From contig NZ_WBZC01000004.1 of assembly GCF_009017275.1 (NCBI RefSeq), positions 1 through 64,000 of the forward strand: a stretch of DNA of 64,000 nucleotides, given 5' to 3'. Under the pieces are notes generated by a model. It was given only the letters and a program-made list of their open reading frames with translations. It ran no database searches and was not told the origin of the DNA. This DNA comes from Alkaliphilus pronyensis. Lineage in GTDB: Bacteria > Bacillota > Clostridia > Peptostreptococcales > Natronincolaceae. Shown piece after piece: positions 33,843 through 44,134 of the stretch. The position numbers were made by a program, and so were the translations under genes. Each line of letters opens with the position of its first letter. Positions within the stretch are counted from its first letter, which is position 1.

Positions 33843-34934
33843 CTATTTTATTAGCTTAAGAATTTCCTTATAAATTAAGTCTATAGCTTCTACGGTTGAA
33901 GCGTTAGAGCTTGCTTTCTTCATAGAATCATAGAGCTTTTTATCGGTTATAAGCATATTAATATTTTGAAGTAGTATGTCACTTGACAACTGTTTTTCCT
34001 TAATCATAACTGCCGCTCCTACCTTTTCTAATGCCTCAGCATTATACTCCTGATGATTTTCAGCTGTGTGGGCTTTAGGTATTAAAATAGCAGGCTTTGC
34101 AGCAGCAGTAACCTCTGCTATCGTAATTGCTCCTGCGCTACAAATTATTACATCACATGCTTTCATTGCATAGGGCATATTATTTATGTAGGGCACTACC
34201 TGATGATTTTTATCTAATTTGATCGTCTTTAGTTCCTCTAAAACCATATTATAATGCCTTTTGCCAGTTGCCCATAAAAGCTGAAAGCTTAAATTATTAC
34301 CACTTGATTCCAGCATAGCTAAAACCGCATTATTTATTTTAGAAGAGCCACCACTTCCACCTACTATTAAAATCAATGGCTTGTGGCTTTTGTATTTTAA
34401 CTTGGCCTCCTCCTCAGTAACAGTCATAAAGTCTGTTCTAATTGGATTCCCTGTAACTACAACTCTTTCTTTGTTTTTAAAAAATTTTTCTGCTTCACTA
34501 AAGCTTAGTAGAACCTTATCCACGTGTTTTGATAAAATACGATTTGTAAGCCCTGGAAAAACGTTTTGCTCGTGAATTAGTGTTTTAAAGCCCATTTTGT
34601 TGGCTATGTAAAGAACTGGTCCACACACAAAGCCTCCAGTTCCAATCACTATATCAGGCTTAAAGCTTTTTAATATTCTTCGTGTCTGCCACATACCCTT
34701 GATTAGCTTAATACCAGTTTTAACATTATGCAGTGATATTTTTCTTTTTATATAGCTTATTGTAATATACTCCATTTTAAATCCTGCTTTTGGAACTATT
34801 TCATTTTCTAAGCCTTCCCTTGTACCTATAAATAAAATCTCTGCGCTAGAGTTTGATTCCTTTATTTTATTAGCAATTGCAATGGCTGGGTAAATATGTC
34901 CCCCTGTTCCTCCACCACTTATAACAACCTTCAT
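33843..34934 (-). CDS. murG: UDP-GlcNAc:lipid I N-acetylglucosaminyltransferase MurG
   Basis: Peripheral membrane GT-B glycosyltransferase that converts lipid I to lipid II. The 363 residues contain the G-loops SGGGTGGHIYPAIAI (6-20) and VGGSGGSSKINNAV (about 190), the HEQN segment (about 125) and the GAITIAEVTAAAKPAILIPKAHTAENHQEYNA donor-binding region (about 265-296). Preceded by ftsW/spoVE and followed by murA. Confidence 0.98.
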   Translation of the reverse strand: MKVVISGGGTGGHIYPAIAIANKIKESNSSAEILFIGTREGLENEIVPKAGFKMEYITISYIKRKISLHNVKTGIKLIKGMWQTRRILKSFKPDIVIGTGGFVCGPVLYIANKMGFKTLIHEQNVFPGLTNRILSKHVDKVLLSFSEAEKFFKNKERVVVTGNPIRTDFMTVTEEEAKLKYKSHKPLILIVGGSGGSSKINNAVLAMLESSGNNLSFQLLWATGKRHYNMVLEELKTIKLDKNHQVVPYINNMPYAMKACDVIICSAGAITIAEVTAAAKPAILIPKAHTAENHQEYNAEALEKVGAAVMIKEKQLSSDILLQNINMLITDKKLYDSMKKASSNASTVEAIDLIYKEILKLIK

Positions 34935-34939
34935 CTAAC

Positions 34940-36058
34940 TCATCTCCTAACGGGATTAATATATCTTGAAACATTCAATAGAATACCTGCTATAGCCATG
35001 AAAATAACAAGGGTATTTCCACCATAGCTAATAAAAGGCAGTGGCATTCCCGTAACAGGCATTGAAGAGGTGGCAACTGCTATATTGATTAATACTTGAA
35101 CTGTAATCATACATATAATCCCTGTTGCCATTAAGCAGCTTAGCATATCAGGTGCATTTATAGCTATTCTTATACCCCTCCATATAAGAATTAAAAACAA
35201 TAAAAGTATGGTGACACTGCCTATAAAGCCTAACTCTTCTCCTATAATTGCAAATATAAAATCATTTTGTGGCTCTGGTAGATAAAAATGTTTTTGTACA
35301 CTTCTCCCTAAGCCTCTGCCAAACAAGCCCCCAGACCCCAAAGCTAATAATGATTGAATCACTTGAAAGCCTGTATCGGTTGGATCTGCCCAGGGATCTA
35401 GGAAGGCAATTATACGTTGAGCCTTATAGGTTTTTCCAGTTACAAAGAAATAGGTAATCATAGATGCAATTGCACCAATTCCTGCAAGGGATAATCCAAT
35501 AAAATGCCATAGCTTCATGCCACCAACAAACACCATAGACATTATTATTACTGCCACCACAAAGGCAGTGCTGAAATCTGGTTGTAAATATATTAAAATA
35601 AAATATAAGCCAATTATTAATAGATAAGGCAAAACCCCGTGGGTAAAGCTCTTAATTTTTTCTTTTTTCCGCGTAATGCTGGTTGATATATATACTATAG
35701 CAGCAAACTTAGCAATTTCAGATGGCATAATACTAATTGGTCCAATATAAATCCATCTTTGAGCATGATTAAGCTCTGTTCCTAAGGGGGTTAATACAGC
35801 TATTAACAAGCCAATACTTGCAAAAAATAGTGGATTTGCATACCGTTCCCACTTCCAATAGGGAAACCTAGCACAAAAACCCATTGCAGCTGTCCCAACC
35901 AAAGCCCACATCAGCATTCGCTTTAAAAAGTGATAGCCGTCGTTTCTATTAACTAAAGCATGGGAGAAGCTTGAGCTAAACACCATAATAATTCCAATGG
36001 ACACAAGTCCAGCTACCGTTAAAATAATCATGGAATCGTAGGGAGCCTTCTTTTTCAT
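34940..36058 (-). CDS. ftsW: SEDS-family glycosyltransferase FtsW/SpoVE
   Basis: A 372-residue SEDS protein with about ten TM segments, polymerising lipid II together with a class B PBP. Conserved loops include GVLPYLLIIGLYFILIYLQPDFSTAFVV, FLPEPQNDFIFAIIGEELGF and GMPLPFISYGGN near the C-terminus. Between murD and murG it is the dcw-encoded paralogue, so it could be FtsW or the sporulation-specific SpoVE; sequence alone does not separate them, and the spoVD neighbourhood leaves both open. Confidence 0.93.
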   Translation of the reverse strand: MKKKAPYDSMIILTVAGLVSIGIIMVFSSSFSHALVNRNDGYHFLKRMLMWALVGTAAMGFCARFPYWKWERYANPLFFASIGLLIAVLTPLGTELNHAQRWIYIGPISIMPSEIAKFAAIVYISTSITRKKEKIKSFTHGVLPYLLIIGLYFILIYLQPDFSTAFVVAVIIMSMVFVGGMKLWHFIGLSLAGIGAIASMITYFFVTGKTYKAQRIIAFLDPWADPTDTGFQVIQSLLALGSGGLFGRGLGRSVQKHFYLPEPQNDFIFAIIGEELGFIGSVTILLLFLILIWRGIRIAINAPDMLSCLMATGIICMITVQVLINIAVATSSMPVTGMPLPFISYGGNTLVIFMAIAGILLNVSRYINPVRR

Positions 36059-36059
36059 A

Positions 36060-37427
36060 CTAGGACCTCCTCAAATTTGAAACAATTTTTTTAAAGTGTT
36101 TTCCTCTCTCCTCGAAATTTGGATACATATCCCAGCTGGCACAGGCTGGAGACAATAATACAGTATCTCCCTCCACTGCAATTTCGTAAGCAGCATTTAC
36201 AGCTTCATCCAAATCCCTTACTCTTGTGCAGTTGTGAAATCCATTATTCCTAGCTGTATTTTGAAACTTTTCTGCGGTTTCTCCATATACTATCAATTCC
36301 TTAACCTTACCCTTAAAGGAGCTTATAAATTCTGTAAAGTCGCTGCCTTTATCCATACCACCAGCTAATAAAATTATTGGTGCATTAATGGCCTCTATAG
36401 CTTTAATTGAAGCATCTGGATTAGTTCCCTTAGAGTCATTAACAAAATTTATTCCATTGATTGTGTCGAAAAGCTCGGTTCTATGCTCTACTCCTTTAAA
36501 CTCCCTGAGGGTTTTAGCTATAATTTCTGTATCAACCCCCATTAAATAGGCCATAGCTGTTGCAGCTAAAGCGTTTTCTAGGTTATGGCTACCTGGTATT
36601 TTTATCTCATTTATAGAAATAACATTAGTTTTTTTGTTATTAAATGATATTACAATGTTAGAATCTTCTACATAGATACCCTCCTTCAGCTGTTGTTTTC
36701 TACTGAAGTAAACCTTCTGGGCTGTTAAGCTATCACTATGGAGCCTACATATTTCATCATCATAGTTGATGATAGCGTAGTCTTCTGGGGTTTGGTTTTT
36801 GAAAATATTGAACTTCGCTTCTCTATAGTTTTCCATAGTCTTGTGTCTGTTTAAGTGATCGGGGGTTAAATTCAATATTGCAGCTACCTTTGGATGAAAA
36901 TCTACAATGCTTTCAAGCTGAAAGCTGCTAACCTCCATAACCATTGGTTCTCCTAACTTAGTTTCTAATGCCTTAGATATTGCAGGTACTCCAATATTTC
37001 CCACCACATAAGTTTTTGATCCTGTATTCTCAAAAATGGCTCCAGTTAATGCTGTAGTTGTAGTTTTACCATTTGTTCCTGTAATTGCAATAATATTTGC
37101 CTTAGAAAGACGATAGGATAACTCAATTTCTCCAATAACTTCTATGTGTTGATTTTTTAGTTGCTGAATAAAAGGAATATCTAGCGGTACTCCTGGTGAT
37201 ACAACAGCCAAATCTATCTGTTTAAGATCACTTAAATCATCGGGGTGTCTTTCTAATATATATTCTATATTTAAATCCTTAAGCTCTTCAATTGCATCTT
37301 TTAAAGCTTCTCTAGGCTTTAAATCATTTACTATTATTTTACCACCAAGCTGAGATAATACTTTTACCAATGGAATACCTGTTATGGCTAAACCCACAAC
37401 AAGAATGTTTTTATCCTTCAGATTCAT
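36060..37427 (-). CDS. murD: UDP-N-acetylmuramoyl-L-alanine--D-glutamate ligase
   Basis: Adds D-glutamate to UDP-MurNAc-L-Ala. The 455 residues show the ATP loop ITGTNGKTTTTALTG (about 114-128), the catalytic region VMEVSSFQLESI (about 161) and NLTPDHLNRHKT, then NDSKGTNPDASIKA near 310. Between mraY and ftsW with small gaps. Confidence 0.98.
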   Translation of the reverse strand: MNLKDKNILVVGLAITGIPLVKVLSQLGGKIIVNDLKPREALKDAIEELKDLNIEYILERHPDDLSDLKQIDLAVVSPGVPLDIPFIQQLKNQHIEVIGEIELSYRLSKANIIAITGTNGKTTTTALTGAIFENTGSKTYVVGNIGVPAISKALETKLGEPMVMEVSSFQLESIVDFHPKVAAILNLTPDHLNRHKTMENYREAKFNIFKNQTPEDYAIINYDDEICRLHSDSLTAQKVYFSRKQQLKEGIYVEDSNIVISFNNKKTNVISINEIKIPGSHNLENALAATAMAYLMGVDTEIIAKTLREFKGVEHRTELFDTINGINFVNDSKGTNPDASIKAIEAINAPIILLAGGMDKGSDFTEFISSFKGKVKELIVYGETAEKFQNTARNNGFHNCTRVRDLDEAVNAAYEIAVEGDTVLLSPACASWDMYPNFEERGKHFKKIVSNLRRS

Positions 37428-37443
37428 ATCTACACCTACTTTC

Positions 37444-38439
37444 TTAGCTCAAGGCTATCATACCTACTAAACATAAAATAACTGTCGTAATCCAGAAAAC
37501 AACCACAACCTTAGTCTCTGCCCAGCCACTTAGCTCATAATGATGATGAAGTGGACTCATTTTAAATATACGTTTACCAGTTAGCTTATATGAAGCTACT
37601 TGTAAAATAACTGATACTGCCTCTGCAAAATAAATACCCCCTATAATCGGTATTAATAAAGATATGTTCATTAATATTGCAACTGATACAACAGCTCCCC
37701 CCAATGCTAAAGAGCCTGTGTCCCCCATAAAAACCTGCGCTGGATGAGAATTAAATTTTAAGAATCCTAGACAGGCACCAGTTACAGCAGCTGAAAACAC
37801 CGCAAGGCTAGTATATCCATAGTCTATGGCAACTAAGCTTAAGAATGCGGTAATAATTAAAGTAACTCCAGCAGCTAAGCCATCCAGTCCGTCGCTTAGA
37901 TTTGCACTATTAACCGTAGACAATACCACAAATATAATAAAAGGAATATATAAAAGGCCAATATCTAAGTACTGTGGTATTACTATATTGCCAATATTAA
38001 AGCTACCCTGTACAAAGGGGACAATGATTTTAGTACCCATAACAGATACGTTTGATTGGTATATTGCTAGCATTATTGCTACTATAGTTTGAAGAATAAT
38101 TTTTTGGTATGCCCTTAAGCCTAAGGATCTTTTTAGTATCACCTTTATAAAGTCATCTATGAATCCTATAATTCCAAAGGCTATGGTGGCACTAAGGGCA
38201 ACTAACATATCTGTATTCATTAAGCCTGAGGTTAAAGATGTTACTATAATTGAAATAATAATTATTAGTCCACCTATTGTTGGAGTCCCACTTTTTTGCC
38301 TATGACTTTTAGGGCCCTCCTCCCTTATCATCTGTCCAACCTTTAGCTTTTTTAAGTAGGGTATAATTAATGGACCTAAAATTAAGGTTATAATGAATCC
38401 AATAATTATAGTGTAAACTACCTGTTTATGCTGAATCAT
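37444..38439 (-). CDS. mraY: Phospho-N-acetylmuramoyl-pentapeptide transferase MraY
   Basis: Polytopic membrane enzyme making lipid I from UDP-MurNAc-pentapeptide and undecaprenyl phosphate. The 331 residues include IDDFIK (Mg-binding aspartates, near 95), NLSDGLDGLAAG (about 179) and FMGDTGSLALGG (about 236), with the MSPLHHHYELSGW motif close to the C-terminus. Confidence 0.98.
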   Translation of the reverse strand: MIQHKQVVYTIIIGFIITLILGPLIIPYLKKLKVGQMIREEGPKSHRQKSGTPTIGGLIIIISIIVTSLTSGLMNTDMLVALSATIAFGIIGFIDDFIKVILKRSLGLRAYQKIILQTIVAIMLAIYQSNVSVMGTKIIVPFVQGSFNIGNIVIPQYLDIGLLYIPFIIFVVLSTVNSANLSDGLDGLAAGVTLIITAFLSLVAIDYGYTSLAVFSAAVTGACLGFLKFNSHPAQVFMGDTGSLALGGAVVSVAILMNISLLIPIIGGIYFAEAVSVILQVASYKLTGKRIFKMSPLHHHYELSGWAETKVVVVFWITTVILCLVGMIALS

Positions 38440-38445
38440 AAAAAA

Positions 38446-39828
38446 CTAGCTCCTCTCTTGTAAAAAAGTAATAATTTCCTCCATCTGCATCCCTCTGGAG
38501 CCTTTAATCAGTATAATATCGTCAGCTTGAATTAATGCTGACAGCTTTTCATATGCTTCTTTATTGCTATTTACTATATAGGTATCTATATTACTGTTTC
38601 CCTTAATTACTTCTTTAGCAATCCAAGCAGCATCTTTTCCTACAGTAATTAACATGTTAGCCTTTGATTTAGCTAAATAGCTACCTACTATTCTATGTCC
38701 TTCCTCTGAAAATTTACCCATCTCCAGCATATTACCAAGTACTGCTATTCTTCGCCCGCCCTTTAAATTCGACACAACATCAATGGCCGCCTTCATTGAA
38801 TCTGGATTAGCATTATATGCATCATTAATAATTCTATAATTATTAATTTCTATTATTTCCATTCTCATTTTGGTTGGCGAATAATCATTAAAGGCCTTTT
38901 GTATTTCACTAGGTGAAACACCATAATGCTTGCCAATCCAAATAGCCGCCAACCCATTATACACATTATGTATACCGTATTGAGGTAAGTTAAATATGTA
39001 GTTTTCCCCTTCAAAGGCTATTGTTATATTGTAGCCATTATCCTGATTGACTTCTATTGGATAAAAATCATTATCCTTAGAAAGACCGAAAAAAACCTTC
39101 TCATAGGGGGTATCTATTCCTTTTAAATTTTGTAAATACTCATCATCTCCATTTACAAGTAAATAGTTACCCTCATTCATATATTCTGTTATCTCCATTT
39201 TTGCCTTCATTATATTAGCTTTGCTTCCCAAGTGTTCTATGTGAGACATTCCAATATTAGTTATCACACCTATTTCAGGCTTTACAATCTTTACAAGATT
39301 GGATATTTCCCCTAAAGCTGACATACCCATTTCCAATACTGCAAACTGGTGGTGCTCTTCTAAATTAAAAAGTGTTAATGGTAATCCTATATGATTGTTA
39401 AAGTTTCCTATAGTCTTTAATACTGAAAATTTACTACTTAATACAGAGGCAATCATATCTTTGGTGGAGGTCTTTCCTGTACTGCCGGTTACTCCTATAA
39501 ATGGAATTTTAAACTTGTCTCTAAAATATTTACTGAGGTTACTTAATGCAGTAGGTGTATCTTTTACTTGTATAAGGTAAAAATCTTCATATTCTTTAGT
39601 ATCAATAGCTTTCCCTCCTTCAACAAGGGCACCAGATGCTCCTCTTTTCTGGGCCTCTTTAATAAAGGTATGTCCATCAAATCTTTCTCCCACCAATGGT
39701 ACAAAAAGCATATCTTTTTCAATAGCTCGAGTATCTGTTGATACTCCTTTTGCAGTTTCTGTTTTACCATAGGAAATAATACTTCCATTGCAAGCCTTAC
39801 ATATTTCCTCGTAGGTTAATGTCATCAT
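38446..39828 (-). CDS. murF: UDP-MurNAc-tripeptide--D-Ala-D-Ala ligase MurF
   Basis: Adds D-Ala-D-Ala to complete the pentapeptide precursor. The 460 residues have the N-terminal Mur-ligase domain, ATP-loop GVTGSTGKTSTKDM (about 113-126), VLEMGMSALGEI (about 165), ITNIGMSHIEHLGS, and NDAYNANPDSMKAAI (about 335). Its ATG overlaps the murE stop as ATGA. Confidence 0.98.
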   Translation of the reverse strand: MMTLTYEEICKACNGSIISYGKTETAKGVSTDTRAIEKDMLFVPLVGERFDGHTFIKEAQKRGASGALVEGGKAIDTKEYEDFYLIQVKDTPTALSNLSKYFRDKFKIPFIGVTGSTGKTSTKDMIASVLSSKFSVLKTIGNFNNHIGLPLTLFNLEEHHQFAVLEMGMSALGEISNLVKIVKPEIGVITNIGMSHIEHLGSKANIMKAKMEITEYMNEGNYLLVNGDDEYLQNLKGIDTPYEKVFFGLSKDNDFYPIEVNQDNGYNITIAFEGENYIFNLPQYGIHNVYNGLAAIWIGKHYGVSPSEIQKAFNDYSPTKMRMEIIEINNYRIINDAYNANPDSMKAAIDVVSNLKGGRRIAVLGNMLEMGKFSEEGHRIVGSYLAKSKANMLITVGKDAAWIAKEVIKGNSNIDTYIVNSNKEAYEKLSALIQADDIILIKGSRGMQMEEIITFLQERS

Positions 39829-41291
39829 AGGCGACCTTCCTCTCTTGCCACTTCAATTGCAACAAGTCTATCATCAAAAACTATAACCTTATCCATAATC
39901 ACCTGAGTTATTTCATGTCCTTTACCAGCGATTAAAACTATATCTCCTTTGTTTGCCTCTTTTATTGCGTATCTAATGGCCTCTTTTCTATCCTCTATTA
40001 TTATATAATTCCCTTTTGTCGATTTTATTCCTTCTTCAATCATAGATAATATAATATTTGGATCTTCAGAACGTGGATTGTCTGAGGTTAATATGGTAAA
40101 ATCACTGTATTCTCCTGAAATTTCACCCATTATGGGTCTTTTAGATTGATCTCTATCTCCACCACAGCCAAATACAGTTATTATTCTATTGGCGGTAAAT
40201 TCTCTTGTGGATTTAAGAAGATTTTCTAGTGCATCTGGTGTGTGGGCATAATCAACAATTACTGAAAACTGTTGGATTTCAGGTACAACCTCGAATCGCC
40301 CTGGTACTCCTGAAAACTCATTTAATCCCCTTTTAATTACCTCTGCTGGTATTTGCAAGCAGTAACAGCAGGTTATAGCTGCCAAAGCATTATACACTGC
40401 AAACATAGCAGGGATAGGAAGCTTAATATCAATGTCAAAATCCATAGGCCCCACTACTTTAAAGGATACCTCTTTGCTGGTAAATTTAATACTACTTGCA
40501 GTAAAATCTGATTTTTGTGTTGTACCATATGTGAAAATACAAGTCTTTAAATCCTTTAAATCTTCAACTATTTCTTTTCCTACCTTATCATCAATATTTA
40601 TAACGTTGCATAATGAGGTTTTATAAAACAGCTTTTTCTTTGCATTTTTATAATTCTCTAGGTTATCATGGAAGTCTAAATGATCCGGTGTTAAATTTGT
40701 GAAAATCCCCACTTTAAAGTTTACACCTTCTACTCTTCCTAGCTCTAGGGAGTGGGAGGATACCTCCATAACACAGCTATCAATTTTTTCTTCAACCATT
40801 CTATTTAATAAGTATTGAAGATCAAAGGCTTCTGGAGTTGTTCTAACTGCATCAATTTTAACTTTATCAATCCATGTTGCTATAGTTCCTACTAACCCAG
40901 CTTTTTTGCCAGCCTCTTCTAGTATCTTTTTTATCATATATGTAACGGAGGTTTTTCCATTGGTACCTGTAACACCAATTAAATCTAAATATAGGCTTGG
41001 TTTATTAAAGAATTTATTGGCAATGAATGCCATTGCATTTCTAGTATCCTCCACCTGTACAACCGTAGCACCTTCTATATTAACATCTTGTGAAGCTAAA
41101 ATTGCTACAGCACCCTTTTTTAATGCTTCTTGTATGTATAGGTGCCCATCGGTTTTAAATCCCTTTATACATACGAATAATCCTCCAGGTTGAATTTGTC
41201 TTGAATCGTAATGAAGGTTATTAATTTCTATATCTGTATTACCCTCCAGTTTTTTAACTTCAAGCTGTTCTATAAGTTTATTCAACCTCAT
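39825..41291 (-). CDS. murE: UDP-MurNAc-L-Ala-D-Glu--diamino acid ligase MurE
   Basis: Adds the third amino acid, probably meso-diaminopimelate, to the stem peptide. The 488 residues include the ATP-loop GVTGTNGKTSVTYM (about 109-122), MEVSSHSLELGRV (about 173), NLTPDHLDFH and the specificity motif region TSDNPRSEDPN, of which DNPR is typical of DAP-adding MurE. Long gap (about 135 bp) to spoVD with a terminator. Confidence 0.97.
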   Translation of the reverse strand: MRLNKLIEQLEVKKLEGNTDIEINNLHYDSRQIQPGGLFVCIKGFKTDGHLYIQEALKKGAVAILASQDVNIEGATVVQVEDTRNAMAFIANKFFNKPSLYLDLIGVTGTNGKTSVTYMIKKILEEAGKKAGLVGTIATWIDKVKIDAVRTTPEAFDLQYLLNRMVEEKIDSCVMEVSSHSLELGRVEGVNFKVGIFTNLTPDHLDFHDNLENYKNAKKKLFYKTSLCNVINIDDKVGKEIVEDLKDLKTCIFTYGTTQKSDFTASSIKFTSKEVSFKVVGPMDFDIDIKLPIPAMFAVYNALAAITCCYCLQIPAEVIKRGLNEFSGVPGRFEVVPEIQQFSVIVDYAHTPDALENLLKSTREFTANRIITVFGCGGDRDQSKRPIMGEISGEYSDFTILTSDNPRSEDPNIILSMIEEGIKSTKGNYIIIEDRKEAIRYAIKEANKGDIVLIAGKGHEITQVIMDKVIVFDDRLVAIEVAREEGRL

Positions 41292-41337
41292 AGGTTATAC
41301 CCCCTTCTACTTCTATTATTAACTATTGGTAAACTTT

Positions 41338-41382
41338 TTAAAAGGCAACTTAAAATTAATGATAGCCATTAATTTTAGTTGC
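41338..41382 (-). terminator. Terminator after spoVD
   Basis: GGCAAC-TAAAATTAATG and CATTAATTTTA-GTTGCC form a long stem (one bulged base) with TTTTAAAAAG on the minus strand. It lies between spoVD and murE, so transcription of murE onward may have partial read-through or its own start. Confidence 0.8.
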
Positions 41383-41428
41383 CCATTTTATTATAAAACT
41401 ATTATACAGTTATTTCTAGTATTAAATT

Positions 41429-43594
41429 TTAATTGGGCTTAAATTCAACACTAATAATTGTTCCCTGTTGTACCTCCTCATTAGCTTCTGGATATTGACT
41501 TGTGACTACTCCACTACCACTTATTTTTAACCTTAAGCCTAATGCGTTAGCTATTCTATTAACTTCACCAATGGTTTTACCTGATAAGTTAGGCATAAAT
41601 ACAACAGCATCACCTATATCATCCTTTGTATATAGTAGAACTGTGGAGTTTTCTTGAACTTTAGCCCCAGGCTTAGGAAACATATCAACTATAACAGCTG
41701 TATCTTCATTTTGAAACTCTGTTTCAAAATTATACTTTAGTTTACTTTCTGTCAATAGCTTTTTTGCTTCCTTTACTGTTAGTTGTCTTATCTCTGGCAC
41801 AATAACATCTGCTTTAATAAGCTCCTCTGCTTCTTCATCCGTATACTTAGGTCTTATTTCTAAATACCGCAGACTTTCTTCCAATATCTCTCCCGCAATT
41901 GGAGCAGCAGTAATACTTCCAAAATGACTTAATCCGTTGGGTTCATCTACAATTACTAAAACTGCAAGTCTTGGATCATCAGTAGGTGCCACCCCAATAA
42001 AGGATGCAACATAGTAGCCGGGTGCATATTTACCATCAATAACCTTTTGAGCTGTTCCCGTTTTCCCACCTACAGAATATCCAGGTATGTAAGCCGCCTT
42101 TCCTGAGCCCTCTGAAACTACAGATTCCATTATATCAAGCATTTCCCTAGATGTTTTTTGTGATATAACCTGCCTTACTATTGTTTCCTCAAATCTATGA
42201 ACAATATTCCCTTCATGATCTACAAGCTCTTTAACTATTCTTGGCTTCATTAAGGTACCGTTATTGGCAATTGCCGATACTGCAGTTATCAACTGGATTG
42301 GTGTAACTGAAATACTCTGACCAAATGACATTGTTGCCAATTCAACTGGACCAACCTGTGGCAGCTGGTACATAATGGATTTTCTTTCACCAGGCAAATC
42401 CACTCCAGTTATATCTTTAAAGCCAAAGGCATCTATATAGGAATAAAAGGTTTTAGACCCTAGCTTTTCTCCTAGTTGAACAAATACTGTGTTACATGAA
42501 TTTTGAACTGCTTCTTCAAGGGTTTGGTCTCCATGGGGATTATAATGTCTCCAGCATTTAAGTATTCTACCAGCTACATTGATGGTTCCAGAAGAATAGA
42601 AATGACTTTCTGGGGTTGCAATTCCTTCCTCCAACACAGCAGCAGTGGTAATAAGCTTAAAGGTAGAGCCTGGTTCATAGGTATCATTTGTCATGGGATT
42701 TCTCCACATACTATACCATATTTCCAGCTTTTCATTATCTGGTAGCTCCTCTAAATGAAGTCTTAATTCTTCATCAAGGGGCTCTCTAGACTTGTTGGGA
42801 TCATAGTCTGGCTTTGCAGCCATTGCTAGTATATCACCTGTTTTAACATCCATTACTATTGTAGTAACTCGTTTAGCTTTATTTATTTCCAACGCATTTT
42901 GAATAGCCTTTTCTGTAAAGTGTTGAATTACTTCGTCAATTGTTAAAACCACACTTAGTCCATCCTCTGGTGGATAATACCTTTCAACACTAAAGGCCAA
43001 TTGTCTACCTTCTCCATCAGTGCTTTTTATCCACCTTCCAGGTATGCCGCTTAGATACTTGTCATATTCCATTTCTATACCTGCTATACCTCTATTATCT
43101 ACATTTGTATGCCCCAAAACATAAGAAGCGAAATTTCCATAGGGATAATGTCGCATATTATCTTCTCCTATGTAAACTCCCTTCAATTTTTCTTGTCTAA
43201 TTTTATCTACTAAATCATCATCTATCCAATATGCTATTTTTACTGTACTATATTTTTTATCTATTTTTTTTATAAGGTCATTGGTGTCTAGCTCCAAAAT
43301 ATTGGCTAGTTTTGAGGCTGTAGCTTCAACATCCTCAACCTCTCTAGGTCTTACGTATATGGTGCTGGTGCTGGCACTAATAACTAGCTCTTTTCCGTTT
43401 CTATCGTAAATAACCCCTCTTTTAGCAGGTATAGGTATATCTCTTGTCTGCTGTCTATTTGCTAATTCCTTGTACTTCTCTCCATTTACTATTTGAATCC
43501 ACCCTAGCCTAATTATTAAACCAAATATAGCTAGAGAGGTAATAGCAAACATGAACATTAGCCTTCTTTTGCTGGATATTGATGGTTGAGACAA
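41429..43594 (-). CDS. spoVD: Class B penicillin-binding protein SpoVD/FtsI
   Basis: A 721-residue transpeptidase with a short N-terminal cytosolic part, TM (about 10-30), a dimerisation domain (KRGVIYDRNGKELV), then the penicillin-binding domain with SxxK in EPGSTFKL (about 308), SCN (NSCNTV, about 365) and KTGTAQ (about 510). Two PASTA domains end the protein (about 590-655 and 660-720), which marks the SpoVD form more than vegetative FtsI. TTG start. It works with the SEDS partner. Confidence 0.94.
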   Translation of the reverse strand: MSQPSISSKRRLMFMFAITSLAIFGLIIRLGWIQIVNGEKYKELANRQQTRDIPIPAKRGVIYDRNGKELVISASTSTIYVRPREVEDVEATASKLANILELDTNDLIKKIDKKYSTVKIAYWIDDDLVDKIRQEKLKGVYIGEDNMRHYPYGNFASYVLGHTNVDNRGIAGIEMEYDKYLSGIPGRWIKSTDGEGRQLAFSVERYYPPEDGLSVVLTIDEVIQHFTEKAIQNALEINKAKRVTTIVMDVKTGDILAMAAKPDYDPNKSREPLDEELRLHLEELPDNEKLEIWYSMWRNPMTNDTYEPGSTFKLITTAAVLEEGIATPESHFYSSGTINVAGRILKCWRHYNPHGDQTLEEAVQNSCNTVFVQLGEKLGSKTFYSYIDAFGFKDITGVDLPGERKSIMYQLPQVGPVELATMSFGQSISVTPIQLITAVSAIANNGTLMKPRIVKELVDHEGNIVHRFEETIVRQVISQKTSREMLDIMESVVSEGSGKAAYIPGYSVGGKTGTAQKVIDGKYAPGYYVASFIGVAPTDDPRLAVLVIVDEPNGLSHFGSITAAPIAGEILEESLRYLEIRPKYTDEEAEELIKADVIVPEIRQLTVKEAKKLLTESKLKYNFETEFQNEDTAVIVDMFPKPGAKVQENSTVLLYTKDDIGDAVVFMPNLSGKTIGEVNRIANALGLRLKISGSGVVTSQYPEANEEVQQGTIISVEFKPN

Positions 43595-43608
43595 GATAGC
43601 TACCTCCT

Positions 43609-44103
43609 TTAAATATTTAAAAGTGCAACAAATTTACTTATAGTTCTTGATAGAAATCCATCCTTATCTGGGCCTGTTGATTCTTTATCATTCATGTTAT
43701 TATTTAACTCATTAGTTAATAATGAAACCTTAGTAGAGTTAACCGAAAAATAGTAGGTGTTTTCAGGGAGGGGATATACCATTCCTAATCTACCCTCAGC
43801 CTCTGCTTCTATCCATCTGGATTTAGATAGCTTCTCCAGCTCTACTTTAAGCTTATCTCTATTTGCTTCTACTTCCTCCAATTGCTTATTTAAGCTTAGA
43901 ATTTCATGCTTTAACTCTGTAGTTGAGGCATAGCCGACAACAACCACAAGTCCCAGCATTAAAAGGCATGAGATACTACAGGCCGTTGCAACCTTAAGAA
44001 GCCTAAATTTGTTCTTCTTTTGCTTTTTAGGTCTTTTAATTTGGTGATTATGTTGTTTTTCTTCAGTTACATGGGGAAGATAATCTTTTCTTACTACTTC
44101 CAA
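43609..44103 (-). CDS. ftsL: Septum formation initiator FtsL-like protein
   Basis: A 164-residue bitopic protein: basic N-terminal tail, TM (about 36-55) and a coiled coil (about 58-95) with WIEAEAEGRLGMVYPLPENTYYF after it, the usual FtsL ending. Between rsmH and spoVD, where ftsL always lies. TTG start. Confidence 0.9.
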   Translation of the reverse strand: MEVVRKDYLPHVTEEKQHNHQIKRPKKQKKNKFRLLKVATACSISCLLMLGLVVVVGYASTTELKHEILSLNKQLEEVEANRDKLKVELEKLSKSRWIEAEAEGRLGMVYPLPENTYYFSVNSTKVSLLTNELNNNMNDKESTGPDKDGFLSRTISKFVALLNI

Positions 44104-44134
44104 ATTTATTCACCCCTTCTACTTTTTAGACCTA